Origin: an uncultured Prevotellaceae bacterium
GTDB taxonomy: Bacteria > Bacteroidota > Bacteroidia > Bacteroidales > Bacteroidaceae
Assembly: GCA_946405695.1 (NCBI GenBank)
Contig: CAMJIA010000009.1
Location: forward strand, 1 to 37,676
Direction of reading: 5' to 3'
DNA length: 37,676 nt
The stretch's first letter is position 1; every line of letters starts with the position of its first letter. A program made the translations under genes and the position numbers. Positions 8,501-14,883 of this stretch are shown here, piece by piece. The notes under the pieces were generated by a model. It was not told the DNA's origin and made no database searches. It saw only the letters and a program-made list of their open reading frames with translations.

Positions 8501-8687
8501 GCTGGGCTATAACATGCCTAAGAGCATTACTGAGAAGCTGAAGATGGACCGCATCCGTCTGTACGTCTCTGCCCAGAACCTGCTGACCATCAAGAGCGGC
8601 AAGTTCACTGGCAACGATCCTGAGCGTCCTGGATTTGACTATCCTATTCCTCTCAACCTCACCTTCGGCGTGAATGTAGGATTCTAA
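5583..8687 (+). CDS. susC: SusC-like TonB-dependent outer-membrane transporter, cassette 1
   Basis: A 1034-residue transporter predicted to import fructan oligosaccharides across the outer membrane with its SusD partner. A signal peptide ends near AQ (22-23). A carboxypeptidase-regulatory-like domain spans about 25-98 (TGTVSD, GATVMEKGT, DGNFTLKV). A TonB-box region, EVVVTGYTTQRK (99-110), leads into the plug (DPLYIIDGVP, ILKDAASASIYGSRAANGVI) and a long beta barrel ending in an aromatic residue (VNVGF). The frame extends upstream to a TTG at 5472, but that start precedes the promoter; the ATG at 5583 gives the signal peptide. susD follows after 49 nt. The N-terminal 115 residues are very similar to SusC2, while synonymous sites differ widely, indicating an old duplication. 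Confidence 0.95.
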   Translation: MKQTKRLFLSFLTLLLATMTYAQEVTGTVSDSFGPVIGATVMEKGTTNGTVTDFDGNFTLKVKAGTTLVFSYVGLLTQELPAKNGMQVMLKEDSKQLQEVVVTGYTTQRKADLTGAISTVSVDEMAKQNENNPMKALQGRVPGMNISADGNPSGAATVRIRGNGSLEHNDPLYIIDGVPTTAGMHELNGNDIESIQILKDAASASIYGSRAANGVIIITTKKGKEGKIKVNFDGSVAASFYTNKIETMNASEWGRAFWQANVNDGINPSNNNLGYNYDWSYDQNGNPVLNKMTMNMYLDENGTVRAGDTDWFKEVTRTGVVQQYNLSVSNGSEKGHSFFSLGYYDNQGTIKDSWFNRLSARANADYKLFDGKLTIGENFTLNRNKGVDAPGGILQNALQFNPNFPIYAENGQYAQALGAYSERENPLSMIRNAKDNEYTLWRMFGDVHLSVTPFKNFTLRTTLGLDYTQKEQRFFMYPIANGKVKRTDTAVESKQEHWMRWMWNVIATYNLEIGKHRGDAMIGMEVNREQTKWSSAQRYELAILNTDYMWPSAGSGKQLALGSGDGYSLVSFFGKVNYTYDDKYLASFTIRRDGSSRFGKNNQYGTFPSVSAGWRLSEESFMNFTKSWLDNLKVRYSWGQTGNQEISNIARYTIYKSVVSTGLWGSGQAGSAYDITGRNGGYDLSNGYVRQQRANEDIKWETTTQHNIGVDFAFLHNSIYGSFDWFDKKTTDILLFMDGIASMGEGASQWINAGEVKNTGWEFSLGYRHKLANGFSWDINGNISRYKNEITKLPETVAAKGTYGGNGVKSVVGRPMYSEVGYVADGIFKSQEEIDNHAQQDGAGLGRIRYKDLNGDGKITEADQDWIYDPTPDFTWGLNIYLQYKDFDFTMFWQGVQGVDVNCIGYKSQTDFWANSNVNVPYLNKGTRVLDAWSPANPNSDIPALTTSDTNREGRLSTYYIENGSYAKLRTVQLGYNMPKSITEKLKMDRIRLYVSAQNLLTIKSGKFTGNDPERPGFDYPIPLNLTFGVNVGF

Positions 8688-8691
8688 TGGC

Positions 8692-8736
8692 GGGCTGAAG
8701 CCCTAATTGATAATTGAAAAATGATAATTGATAATT
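8692..8736 (+). repeat. Intergenic hairpin plus AT-rich repeat (copy 1)
   Basis: GGGC-TGAA-GCCC (8692-8703) directly after the susC1 stop is followed by iterated ATTGATAATTG/AAAATGATAATTG units reaching the susD1 start. The same arrangement recurs at 10490 and 28293. Confidence 0.7.
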
Positions 8737-10485
8737 ATGAAAACGATATATATTAAATACATCTGTGCCATGTGCGCCATCTGCGGTCTGACGGCTTGTT
8801 CTGATTTCCTAGAGGAGCAGGTGCCACAGGCTACGCTGACTCAGGACGAGGTGAAGAAACCTGAGTATATCGATAATGTGCTGATTTCTGCCTATGCCGG
8901 ATTGCTCAGCATTGAGGACATGAACTCCTCGTTCTCTCTATGGAACTACGACACTCGTTCCGACGATGCTTATGTAGGCGGTGCCGACTTCTCCGATGGT
9001 GAACCTTTCCATATCCTGGAGCTGCACACCACCGTGATGACCAAAGATTGGCCATACAATGACATCTGGCAGCGCTTCTATAGATTCCTGTCACGTGTAA
9101 GCTTGTCACTCGACATGCTGGACGAGGCTGACCAAAGCAATGCTACCATCCAGCAGCGCACTGCCGAGATGAAGTTCCTGCGTGCCTATGGCCACTTCCA
9201 GCTGAAGCGCCTGTTCAAGAAGATTCCTTTTGTCAACAAACTGAACATGACAGAGGACGACTATAACAACATGTCGAACACGGAGTATACCAACGACGAG
9301 GGCTGGCAACAGATTATCAACGACCTGGAGGATGCCTATGCCGTACTGCCCGTGACACAGAGCGAGAAGGGCCGTCCCACCAAGGCCGCTGCAGCAGCCT
9401 TCCTGGCAAAGGTCTATCTCTATAAGGCTTACCATCAGGACAATGCCAACAGCAACCAGGTGACCAGCATCAACGAGGCTGACCTGCAGAAGGTCGTTGA
9501 CTATACGAATCCTTCTATCTATGCCGCTGCCGGCTATGGCTTGGAGAGTGACATGCACAACAACTTCCGTCCGGAGGAGCAGTATGAGAATGGTAAGGAG
9601 AGCATCTGGGCCATCCAGTACTCTAAGAACGACGGTACCACTTGGGGCAACCTGAATTTCTCTAACCGTCTGATAGTACCCTGTATTCCTAAGGTACATG
9701 ACTCTGGTTGCGACTTCTACAAGCCCTCTATCAACCTGGTCAATGCCTATCGTACCAATGCCGACGGACTGCCTCTCGTGGCTACAGCAGCCACCCAGGA
9801 CTACGAGGTGGGCTCTGCACAGACTGTCGATCCACGTCTCTTCGTTACCGTTGGTCTGCCAGGTACTCCCTACATGTTCAACACCAGCTACATGATGAGC
9901 AAGACCAATACGTGGAGCCGCTCAGGTGGTAAGTATGGCTACTTCGTGTCGCTGAAGCAGAACGTAGACCCCGCAGCCATCAACGAGTACATCTTCAATG
10001 CCGACAACCAGTGGGCCAGCTCTATGAACCGCGTCGTCTTCCGCTATGCTGACGTGCTGCTCATGCGTGCTGAGGCGCTGGCTCAGCAGAACAAGCCTGC
10101 CGAGGCCATCGCACTGGTCAACCAGGTGCGTGAGCGTGCTAAGGCGATGACTGCCAACAGCGTCGTGTCTAACTATCCTAATAAGTATGGTGTACACTTT
10201 GCCATCAATAGTTATAAAGGCACCTACGACAAGGATGCTGCTATGGAGATTGTGAAGACTGAGCGTCGTCTGGAACTGGCTATGGAGAGCGAGCGCTTCT
10301 TTGACCTCGTACGTTGGGGCGATGCTGCTACCGTCATCAACAAGTTCTATACTTCCGAGAGCGAGAAGATGAGCTTCCTGAAGGGTGCCTGGTTCACTGC
10401 CGACAAGAACGAGTATCTCCCTATTCCCTGGGAGCAGTTGTCTGCCTCTAACGGTCACTATACACAGAACTGTGGCGAGTGGTAA
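8737..10485 (+). CDS. susD: SusD-like surface glycan-binding lipoprotein, cassette 1
   Basis: A 582-residue SusD-family lipoprotein, expected to cap the SusC1 barrel and bind fructan chains at the cell surface. The signal peptide ends in the lipobox LTAC (C21). Family hallmarks follow: FLRAYGHFQLKRLFKKIPF, RPTKAAAAAFLAKVYLY, FRYADVLLMRAEALA and the C-terminal ERRLELAMESERFFDLVRWG and NEYLPIPW. The ATG at 8737 is chosen over the TTG at 8728 because it opens the signal peptide. It sits between susC1 and the binding lipoprotein in one operon. Confidence 0.95.
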   Translation: MKTIYIKYICAMCAICGLTACSDFLEEQVPQATLTQDEVKKPEYIDNVLISAYAGLLSIEDMNSSFSLWNYDTRSDDAYVGGADFSDGEPFHILELHTTVMTKDWPYNDIWQRFYRFLSRVSLSLDMLDEADQSNATIQQRTAEMKFLRAYGHFQLKRLFKKIPFVNKLNMTEDDYNNMSNTEYTNDEGWQQIINDLEDAYAVLPVTQSEKGRPTKAAAAAFLAKVYLYKAYHQDNANSNQVTSINEADLQKVVDYTNPSIYAAAGYGLESDMHNNFRPEEQYENGKESIWAIQYSKNDGTTWGNLNFSNRLIVPCIPKVHDSGCDFYKPSINLVNAYRTNADGLPLVATAATQDYEVGSAQTVDPRLFVTVGLPGTPYMFNTSYMMSKTNTWSRSGGKYGYFVSLKQNVDPAAINEYIFNADNQWASSMNRVVFRYADVLLMRAEALAQQNKPAEAIALVNQVRERAKAMTANSVVSNYPNKYGVHFAINSYKGTYDKDAAMEIVKTERRLELAMESERFFDLVRWGDAATVINKFYTSESEKMSFLKGAWFTADKNEYLPIPWEQLSASNGHYTQNCGEW

Positions 10486-10489
10486 TGGC

Positions 10490-10531
10490 GGGCAAAGCCC
10501 TAATTGATAATTGAAAAATGATAATTGAAAA
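10490..10531 (+). repeat. Intergenic hairpin plus AT-rich repeat (copy 2)
   Basis: GGGC-AAA-GCCC (10490-10500) follows the susD1 stop by 4 nt and leads into the same TAATTGATAATTGAAAA units as copy 1. An ATG at 10532 lies at the repeat edge, so the next gene more likely starts at 10541. Confidence 0.65.
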
Positions 10532-10540
10532 ATGAAGGTT

Positions 10541-11935
10541 ATGAAGAAGAATATATTATATATCATCAGTGCCCTCTGGATGGTGTTTGGTTTTACCGCC
10601 TGCTCCAACAACGACGATCACGGAACGGGTAGCGTAAACGTCAGCGGCTCGTGTCTGGTAGAGTCTTTTGAACTCAACAACCAGTTCAAGGCTACCATCA
10701 GCCATGAGAAGCGTCTCATCAAAATCAAGGTCCCTGAGACCTTTGCACAGAAGGGCGATATGGAGATTACCAGTCTCACTCTTCCTGCAGGTGCCTCTGC
10801 TAACTTTAAGTTGGGCGACCACATCAATCTGAATGCTGACAAGACACTGCGCGTCACCAATGGCGACCTGCAGCTGGAGTATCAGGTTAGCGTACGCAAC
10901 GATGAGGCCCTGCTGAAACAGTTCCTGCTGGAAGGTGTCAAGGGTGCCATCAACCAAGATGACAAGACGGTTACCGTCAGTGTGATGGCCAGCAGCGGCA
11001 TCGACCTCTCTAATGCAACCTTCGAGGCTGTGGTTAGCGAGGATGCCACCTGCAGTCCTGCCAGCGGTACGAAGGGCAACTTCACAGAGCCTTTCCTGCT
11101 GACCGTCAATGACAATACGGCAACCAATGTATATACCGTCAACGTGACGCTGATACAGGCTCCTGTCGCTATCTTCGTGGGCGACGCTGAAAATGTAGAG
11201 GCACTGAACGACGAGGAGAAGGCTGCTGCCAAGTGGCTGACAAGTAATGTCGCCGGTTCGGCATATCTCTCATGGAGTGACATTAACGCTGGCAGCGTGT
11301 CGCTTGACAAGGTTCGTCTGGTATTCTTCCATCGCCACTGCCCGGCTTATGGCAACTACAATGGCTTTGCCGATGCCGAGACAGGCGCTATGGCTGCACT
11401 GCCTAAGATGAAGGAACTCTACCAGAACGGAGTAGGCTTCGTACTGCAGCGCTCAGCTGTCAACTATGCCATCGCACTGGGTGTACAGCCTGAGGACTCT
11501 TATCCTAACAACGTCTGGGGTGGCAACGGAGAAGGTTCCGACGTGATGGGACCTGAGCCTTGGACCTATCGTGTTGCTGACATCAACCATCCATTGTGGA
11601 AGGACCTGAAGCGCTCAACAGGACTGGGCGACGACCGCATCATCACACTCGACGAGGGCTACACCATCTGTAACACCACATCACAGTACGGCTTCTGGGG
11701 TGACTATCCTGACGAGAATGCTGTGGCTGCCAAGACTGGCGGTCGTGTCCTCGGTGGCGACGGCAATGTCTCTTCATGGGAGTTGAAGAATGCCGCAGGC
11801 AACTACGGTAAGGGAGGCATCGTCTGCTTCGGTACTGGTGTCTTCGACTGGAACTCTCCGACTCCTTACACCTCTGTATACCACGACAACATGGGTCAGA
11901 TTATGCTCAACGCACTGGAGTACCTTGGTAAGTGA
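10541..11935 (+). CDS. DUF4960-type surface glycan-binding lipoprotein, cassette 1
   Basis: A 464-residue lipoprotein (lipobox FTAC, C21) in the position of the levan-binding lipoprotein of the B. thetaiotaomicron fructan locus (BT1761 type). After an acidic NNDDH stretch come two small beta domains (about 30-210). The C-terminal half starts near AIFVGDAENVEALNDEE and is probably a DUF4960 domain, with WLTSN, a KVRLVFFHRHC segment and a terminal GQIMLNALEYLG. The paralogue at 22150 has the same C-terminal plan (IGFLSVYATPEEL to LAKNSLEYLK). It is likely non-catalytic and fructan-binding. An alternative in-frame ATG is at 10532. Confidence 0.82.
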   Translation: MKKNILYIISALWMVFGFTACSNNDDHGTGSVNVSGSCLVESFELNNQFKATISHEKRLIKIKVPETFAQKGDMEITSLTLPAGASANFKLGDHINLNADKTLRVTNGDLQLEYQVSVRNDEALLKQFLLEGVKGAINQDDKTVTVSVMASSGIDLSNATFEAVVSEDATCSPASGTKGNFTEPFLLTVNDNTATNVYTVNVTLIQAPVAIFVGDAENVEALNDEEKAAAKWLTSNVAGSAYLSWSDINAGSVSLDKVRLVFFHRHCPAYGNYNGFADAETGAMAALPKMKELYQNGVGFVLQRSAVNYAIALGVQPEDSYPNNVWGGNGEGSDVMGPEPWTYRVADINHPLWKDLKRSTGLGDDRIITLDEGYTICNTTSQYGFWGDYPDENAVAAKTGGRVLGGDGNVSSWELKNAAGNYGKGGIVCFGTGVFDWNSPTPYTSVYHDNMGQIMLNALEYLGK

Positions 11936-11981
11936 ATAGAGAATAGTGAAAAGTGAATAGTGATAAAATATAAAGAATAAT
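11936..11981 (+). repeat. GTGAATAG-type intergenic repeat (copy 1)
   Basis: Iterated GAATAG/GTGAA units (AGAGAATAGTGAAAAGTGAA) fill the gap up to the GH32 gene. A similar array, in the same orientation relative to its gene, precedes the phosphopantetheinyl transferase start (34570-34600, minus strand). Confidence 0.5.
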
Positions 11982-13652
11982 ATGAAGACAATGATATATT
12001 CAGCAATCGCACTCATCCTGTCAGCCTCTGCGCTGACAGCATGCAGCAGCGACGACGGTGTGACGGGCGATGCCGCTCGCAATTGGGCAGGTACAACTAC
12101 TGCGTTCACCCCCACTGACGAACAAGGCTTTGGCACCTACTACATGCCAGCTATCGGACGCGTCGGAGACCCCATGCCTTTCTACGATAAGAAGGCTGGC
12201 GACTTCAAGGTGCTCTACCTGCAGGAGTTCGACAATAATATGAGTCACCGCTTCCATCCCATCTGGGGCGTCTCTACCAAGGACGGCGCCAGCTACCAGT
12301 CACTGGGCGAAGTGCTGCCCTACGGCAGCAACGACTATGTGCAGGATGCTGCGCTGGGTACCGGCTGTGCCTACTACGACGAGGCAAACGGCCTGTACTA
12401 CATCTACTATACCGGTCACAATGGCAACTGCCAGTATCGTGAGGTTGTCATGCGTGCCACCTCTACCGATTTCAAGACGTGGACAAAGGATGAGCTGTGG
12501 GCACTCAATGGTCCCGACTACGGCTATTCTGCCAACGACTTCCGCGACCCGCAAATCTTCATGGCTGACGATGGACTCTACCGCATGGTGATCTCTACCT
12601 ATCCTAAGAATGGTGGCGACCCGCAGTTTGCAGAGTTCAAGTCCAGCGACCTGAAGAACTGGGAACATGTCGGTCCCTTCAAGATGATCTGGGACCGCAT
12701 GCTGGAGTGTCCTGACATCTTCAAGATGGGCGACTACTGGTATCTGGTCTACAGTCAGAGCTTCCGCGCCAGCTGGAGCCGCAAGGTGAAGTATATGTTC
12801 GCCGACAGCTGGGATGCGCTGAAGGACTGCTTCAACAACGGTCCCAAGTGGCCTGCCGATGGGCCGCTGTGGCGCGAGGGTAATCTCGACACCCGTGCCT
12901 TCTATGCAGGCAAGACAGCCTCTAACGGCACCGACCGCTTCATCTGGGGCTGGACACCATACCGCTCTGGTGCCGATATCCACGAGAAGAACATCAACGT
13001 GGGTGCTGGCGACGGCAATGAACCTAACTGGAGTGGTGCACTGGTATGCCACAAACTCATCCAGCATGCCGATGGTACGCTGTCAATGGGTGCCGTGCCC
13101 GCTATGGCTGCCAAGTATGGCAATCCTCAGGAAGCCAAGGTGATGGCATCCAATGGCTACGACAATGGCAAGCTCAGTGGCGACGATGCCTATGTGCTCT
13201 ACAGTCGTCTGGGCACCTGCAACCACATCTCGTTCAAGGTTACCACCTCCAACAACTGGGATAAGTTCGGAGTCTCCTTTGTACGCAGCACTGACCCCGA
13301 CTACTACTATACGCTCGTTGTCAATCCCGAGGAGGAGAATGCCCGTAAGGTGAACTTCGAACAGGAAGGCTATCGCATCGTAGAAGAGTGGAGCGAGAAA
13401 GAGCAGAAGATGGTGGAGAAGAAGATCTATGGCAAGGGCTTCATCGAAGGTGCCGACGGCTATGGATTCTATCGTCCCGAGAACAACGAGTACAACATCG
13501 ACATCTATACCGACAATAGTGTCCTCGTCATGTACATCAACGACATTGTCTGCTGCACCCACCGCATCTATGGCATCCAGAAGAACTGCTGGAGCATCAA
13601 CAACTATGGTGGAAACATCACCATTAGCGACTTGAAGATCAGTCAGCAGTAA
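11982..13652 (+). CDS. Divergent GH32-like surface glycosidase lipoprotein, cassette 1
   Basis: A 556-residue lipoprotein (LTAC, C21) with a five-bladed propeller of the GH32 type, probably cleaving levan or inulin at the cell surface. The three catalytic positions can be matched: nucleophile D63 in VGDPMPFYD (replacing the usual WMNDPNG), transition-state stabiliser D189 in FRDPQIF, and acid/base E242 in ECPDIF. A C-terminal beta domain (about 375-556) may be the kind Pfam lists beside GH32 (possibly DUF4975). The changed nucleophile motif suggests a different cleavage mode, for example endo-acting, but the substrate is inferred only from context. It is the last gene of cassette 1, with a strong hairpin 28 nt after the stop. 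Confidence 0.85.
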   Translation: MKTMIYSAIALILSASALTACSSDDGVTGDAARNWAGTTTAFTPTDEQGFGTYYMPAIGRVGDPMPFYDKKAGDFKVLYLQEFDNNMSHRFHPIWGVSTKDGASYQSLGEVLPYGSNDYVQDAALGTGCAYYDEANGLYYIYYTGHNGNCQYREVVMRATSTDFKTWTKDELWALNGPDYGYSANDFRDPQIFMADDGLYRMVISTYPKNGGDPQFAEFKSSDLKNWEHVGPFKMIWDRMLECPDIFKMGDYWYLVYSQSFRASWSRKVKYMFADSWDALKDCFNNGPKWPADGPLWREGNLDTRAFYAGKTASNGTDRFIWGWTPYRSGADIHEKNINVGAGDGNEPNWSGALVCHKLIQHADGTLSMGAVPAMAAKYGNPQEAKVMASNGYDNGKLSGDDAYVLYSRLGTCNHISFKVTTSNNWDKFGVSFVRSTDPDYYYTLVVNPEEENARKVNFEQEGYRIVEEWSEKEQKMVEKKIYGKGFIEGADGYGFYRPENNEYNIDIYTDNSVLVMYINDIVCCTHRIYGIQKNCWSINNYGGNITISDLKISQQ

Positions 13653-13680
13653 GAGATTATTTGCGACAAATAAGAAAAAA

Positions 13681-13723
13681 CGTTCAAGGTAACGTAAAAA
13701 TGTTACCTTGAACGATTTTTTTT
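13681..13723 (+). terminator. Terminator of cassette 1, with operator-like sequence
   Basis: A perfect 13-bp stem, CGTTCAAGGTAAC (13681-13693) with GTTACCTTGAACG (13702-13714), has an 8-nt loop and is followed by a T-run. A-residues precede it, so it may work in both directions. The arms also match the CGTTC...GAACG element of the locus, with GAACG 57 nt before the next -7 box. Confidence 0.85.
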
Positions 13724-13766
13724 ATTTAATGTAACATACCTTATAGTATATTATAGGCAGATGGTA

Positions 13767-13774
13767 TAACTTTG
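13767..13774 (+). promoter_or_regulatory. Promoter -7 box of the small secreted protein gene
   Basis: TAACTTTG fits TAnnTTTG, with no TTG at -33. An inverted ATGTAACA (13729-13736) lies upstream. The ATG follows 42 nt after the box. Confidence 0.6.
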
Positions 13775-13815
13775 CAGCAACAAAAAACAATATTAACTCT
13801 AAAACAACAACGCTT

Positions 13816-14679
13816 ATGAAAAAAGTATTTTTACTCATGTGCCTGATGGCAACCACAGTTATCGCTTCAGCAACCGACGTTTGGGAAGGAGAGCACGCTG
13901 TTAGCTGGAGTAACACCCTGACAATCGAAAAGGGTAAGTTTACAGATATGAAGGTTGGCGACAAACTCGTCATTGAGTTTAAGGACGCTACAGGCGAGGT
14001 TATCGAGCTGCACAGCAACGCAGGAATGCTCCCCGGCACACGCTTTGAGCATCACATTTTCTCCGACCAGAGCAGTGTTGAGGTCTTCGCTACCCCTGCA
14101 ATGCTTGCATCCCTCAAGGAGTATGGCCTTGAGGTCTGCGGTGTCGGCTTCACCGCTACCAAGATATGGTATGGCGACGGTAAGGACAATGTCGATGAGA
14201 ACACGGTCTGGACAGGCTATTTCTGGATGGACAGTTGGAGCACGCTGGAGATTACAAAGAACTGCTTCGCCGGCGTTGACTGGAGCAAGGTCAAGGCTAT
14301 CCGCTTCTATTCTGAGGCCAACCGTACCGACTACGTCATCAATGTTCTGACCAAGTGGGGCGATGGTGGCAAACTGGGCGATCAGACCACGATGACTATG
14401 ACCAACGAGTATGCAGAGCTCAATGTAGAGGATATCATTATGGAAGAGGCCCTTGCTGATGTTGACCGCCTTATGATTCAGTGCAACAAGGAGGCTGGCG
14501 AACCTTTCAACTTTACAGCCGTCGTGCTCGTCAAGGATGGTGCTACTGGCATTGCTGCCGTTGCCAAGAGCCAAGAGCAAACTGCCAACAGCCAATACTT
14601 CAACCTCGCTGGTCAGCGTGTCGCTCATCCTGCTAAAGGCCTGTATATCGTCAATGGAAAGAAAGTTATTATTAAATAG
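13816..14679 (+). CDS. Secreted two-repeat protein of unknown function inside the fructan locus
   Basis: A 287-residue protein with a signal peptide cleaved near ASA (about residue 19). Two beta-rich repeats begin at VWEGEHAVSW (about 22-120) and VWTGYFWMDSW (about 131-240). They are rich in aromatic residues and look like small carbohydrate-binding or lectin-like sandwiches, though I cannot name a family. The C-terminus, NLAGQRV...KGLYIVNGKKVIIK, is a tail seen on many Prevotella secreted proteins and recalls C-terminal sorting domains. It has its own promoter and terminator between the two cassettes. The upstream site shared with the other fructan genes suggests co-regulation. No catalytic motif is seen. 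Confidence 0.75.
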   Translation: MKKVFLLMCLMATTVIASATDVWEGEHAVSWSNTLTIEKGKFTDMKVGDKLVIEFKDATGEVIELHSNAGMLPGTRFEHHIFSDQSSVEVFATPAMLASLKEYGLEVCGVGFTATKIWYGDGKDNVDENTVWTGYFWMDSWSTLEITKNCFAGVDWSKVKAIRFYSEANRTDYVINVLTKWGDGGKLGDQTTMTMTNEYAELNVEDIIMEEALADVDRLMIQCNKEAGEPFNFTAVVLVKDGATGIAAVAKSQEQTANSQYFNLAGQRVAHPAKGLYIVNGKKVIIK

Positions 14680-14733
14680 TTAGGTTTGGTTAGTAGTTTT
14701 TTTGATGAAAAGATTGTTAGTTAGTTAGTGTGC

Positions 14734-14769
14734 CGCCCGCGTCTATAGAGATTGCGGGCGATTTTTTTT
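14734..14769 (+). terminator. Rho-independent terminator after the small secreted protein
   Basis: CGCCCGC (14734-14740) pairs with GCGGGCG (14754-14760), followed by A and a run of eight T. The region between the stop codon and the stem holds only GTTAG repeats. Confidence 0.9.
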
Positions 14770-14820
14770 ATTGTCAGAGCAGTTTTTTGAAAAATATTGT
14801 AATAAAAAAGGTAGAAAGAC

Positions 14821-14850
14821 TTGTTTTTAGGTAAGATTTTCCTATCTTTG
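14821..14850 (+). promoter_or_regulatory. Consensus promoter of regulator 2
   Basis: TTG (14821-14823), 19 nt, then TATCTTTG (14843-14850) is a full Bacteroidota promoter. No GTT...GAACG element is seen upstream, in contrast to the other fructan genes. This fits constitutive expression of the sensor. Confidence 0.8.
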
Positions 14851-14883
14851 CATCACCAAACTAACCAAAACAATTGTTTACGG

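Noticed and set aside
12300..14628. Long open frames on the minus strand (for example 12300-13067 and 13867-14628)
   Set aside because: They lie opposite strongly supported lipoprotein and secreted genes, have low-complexity composition and match no family; they are shadow frames.
14821..14883. In-frame TTG start extending regulator 2 by 21 residues
   Set aside because: It overlaps the promoter (TTG-N19-TATCTTTG) and hides the signal peptide; the ATG at 14884 gives a normal lipoprotein signal.
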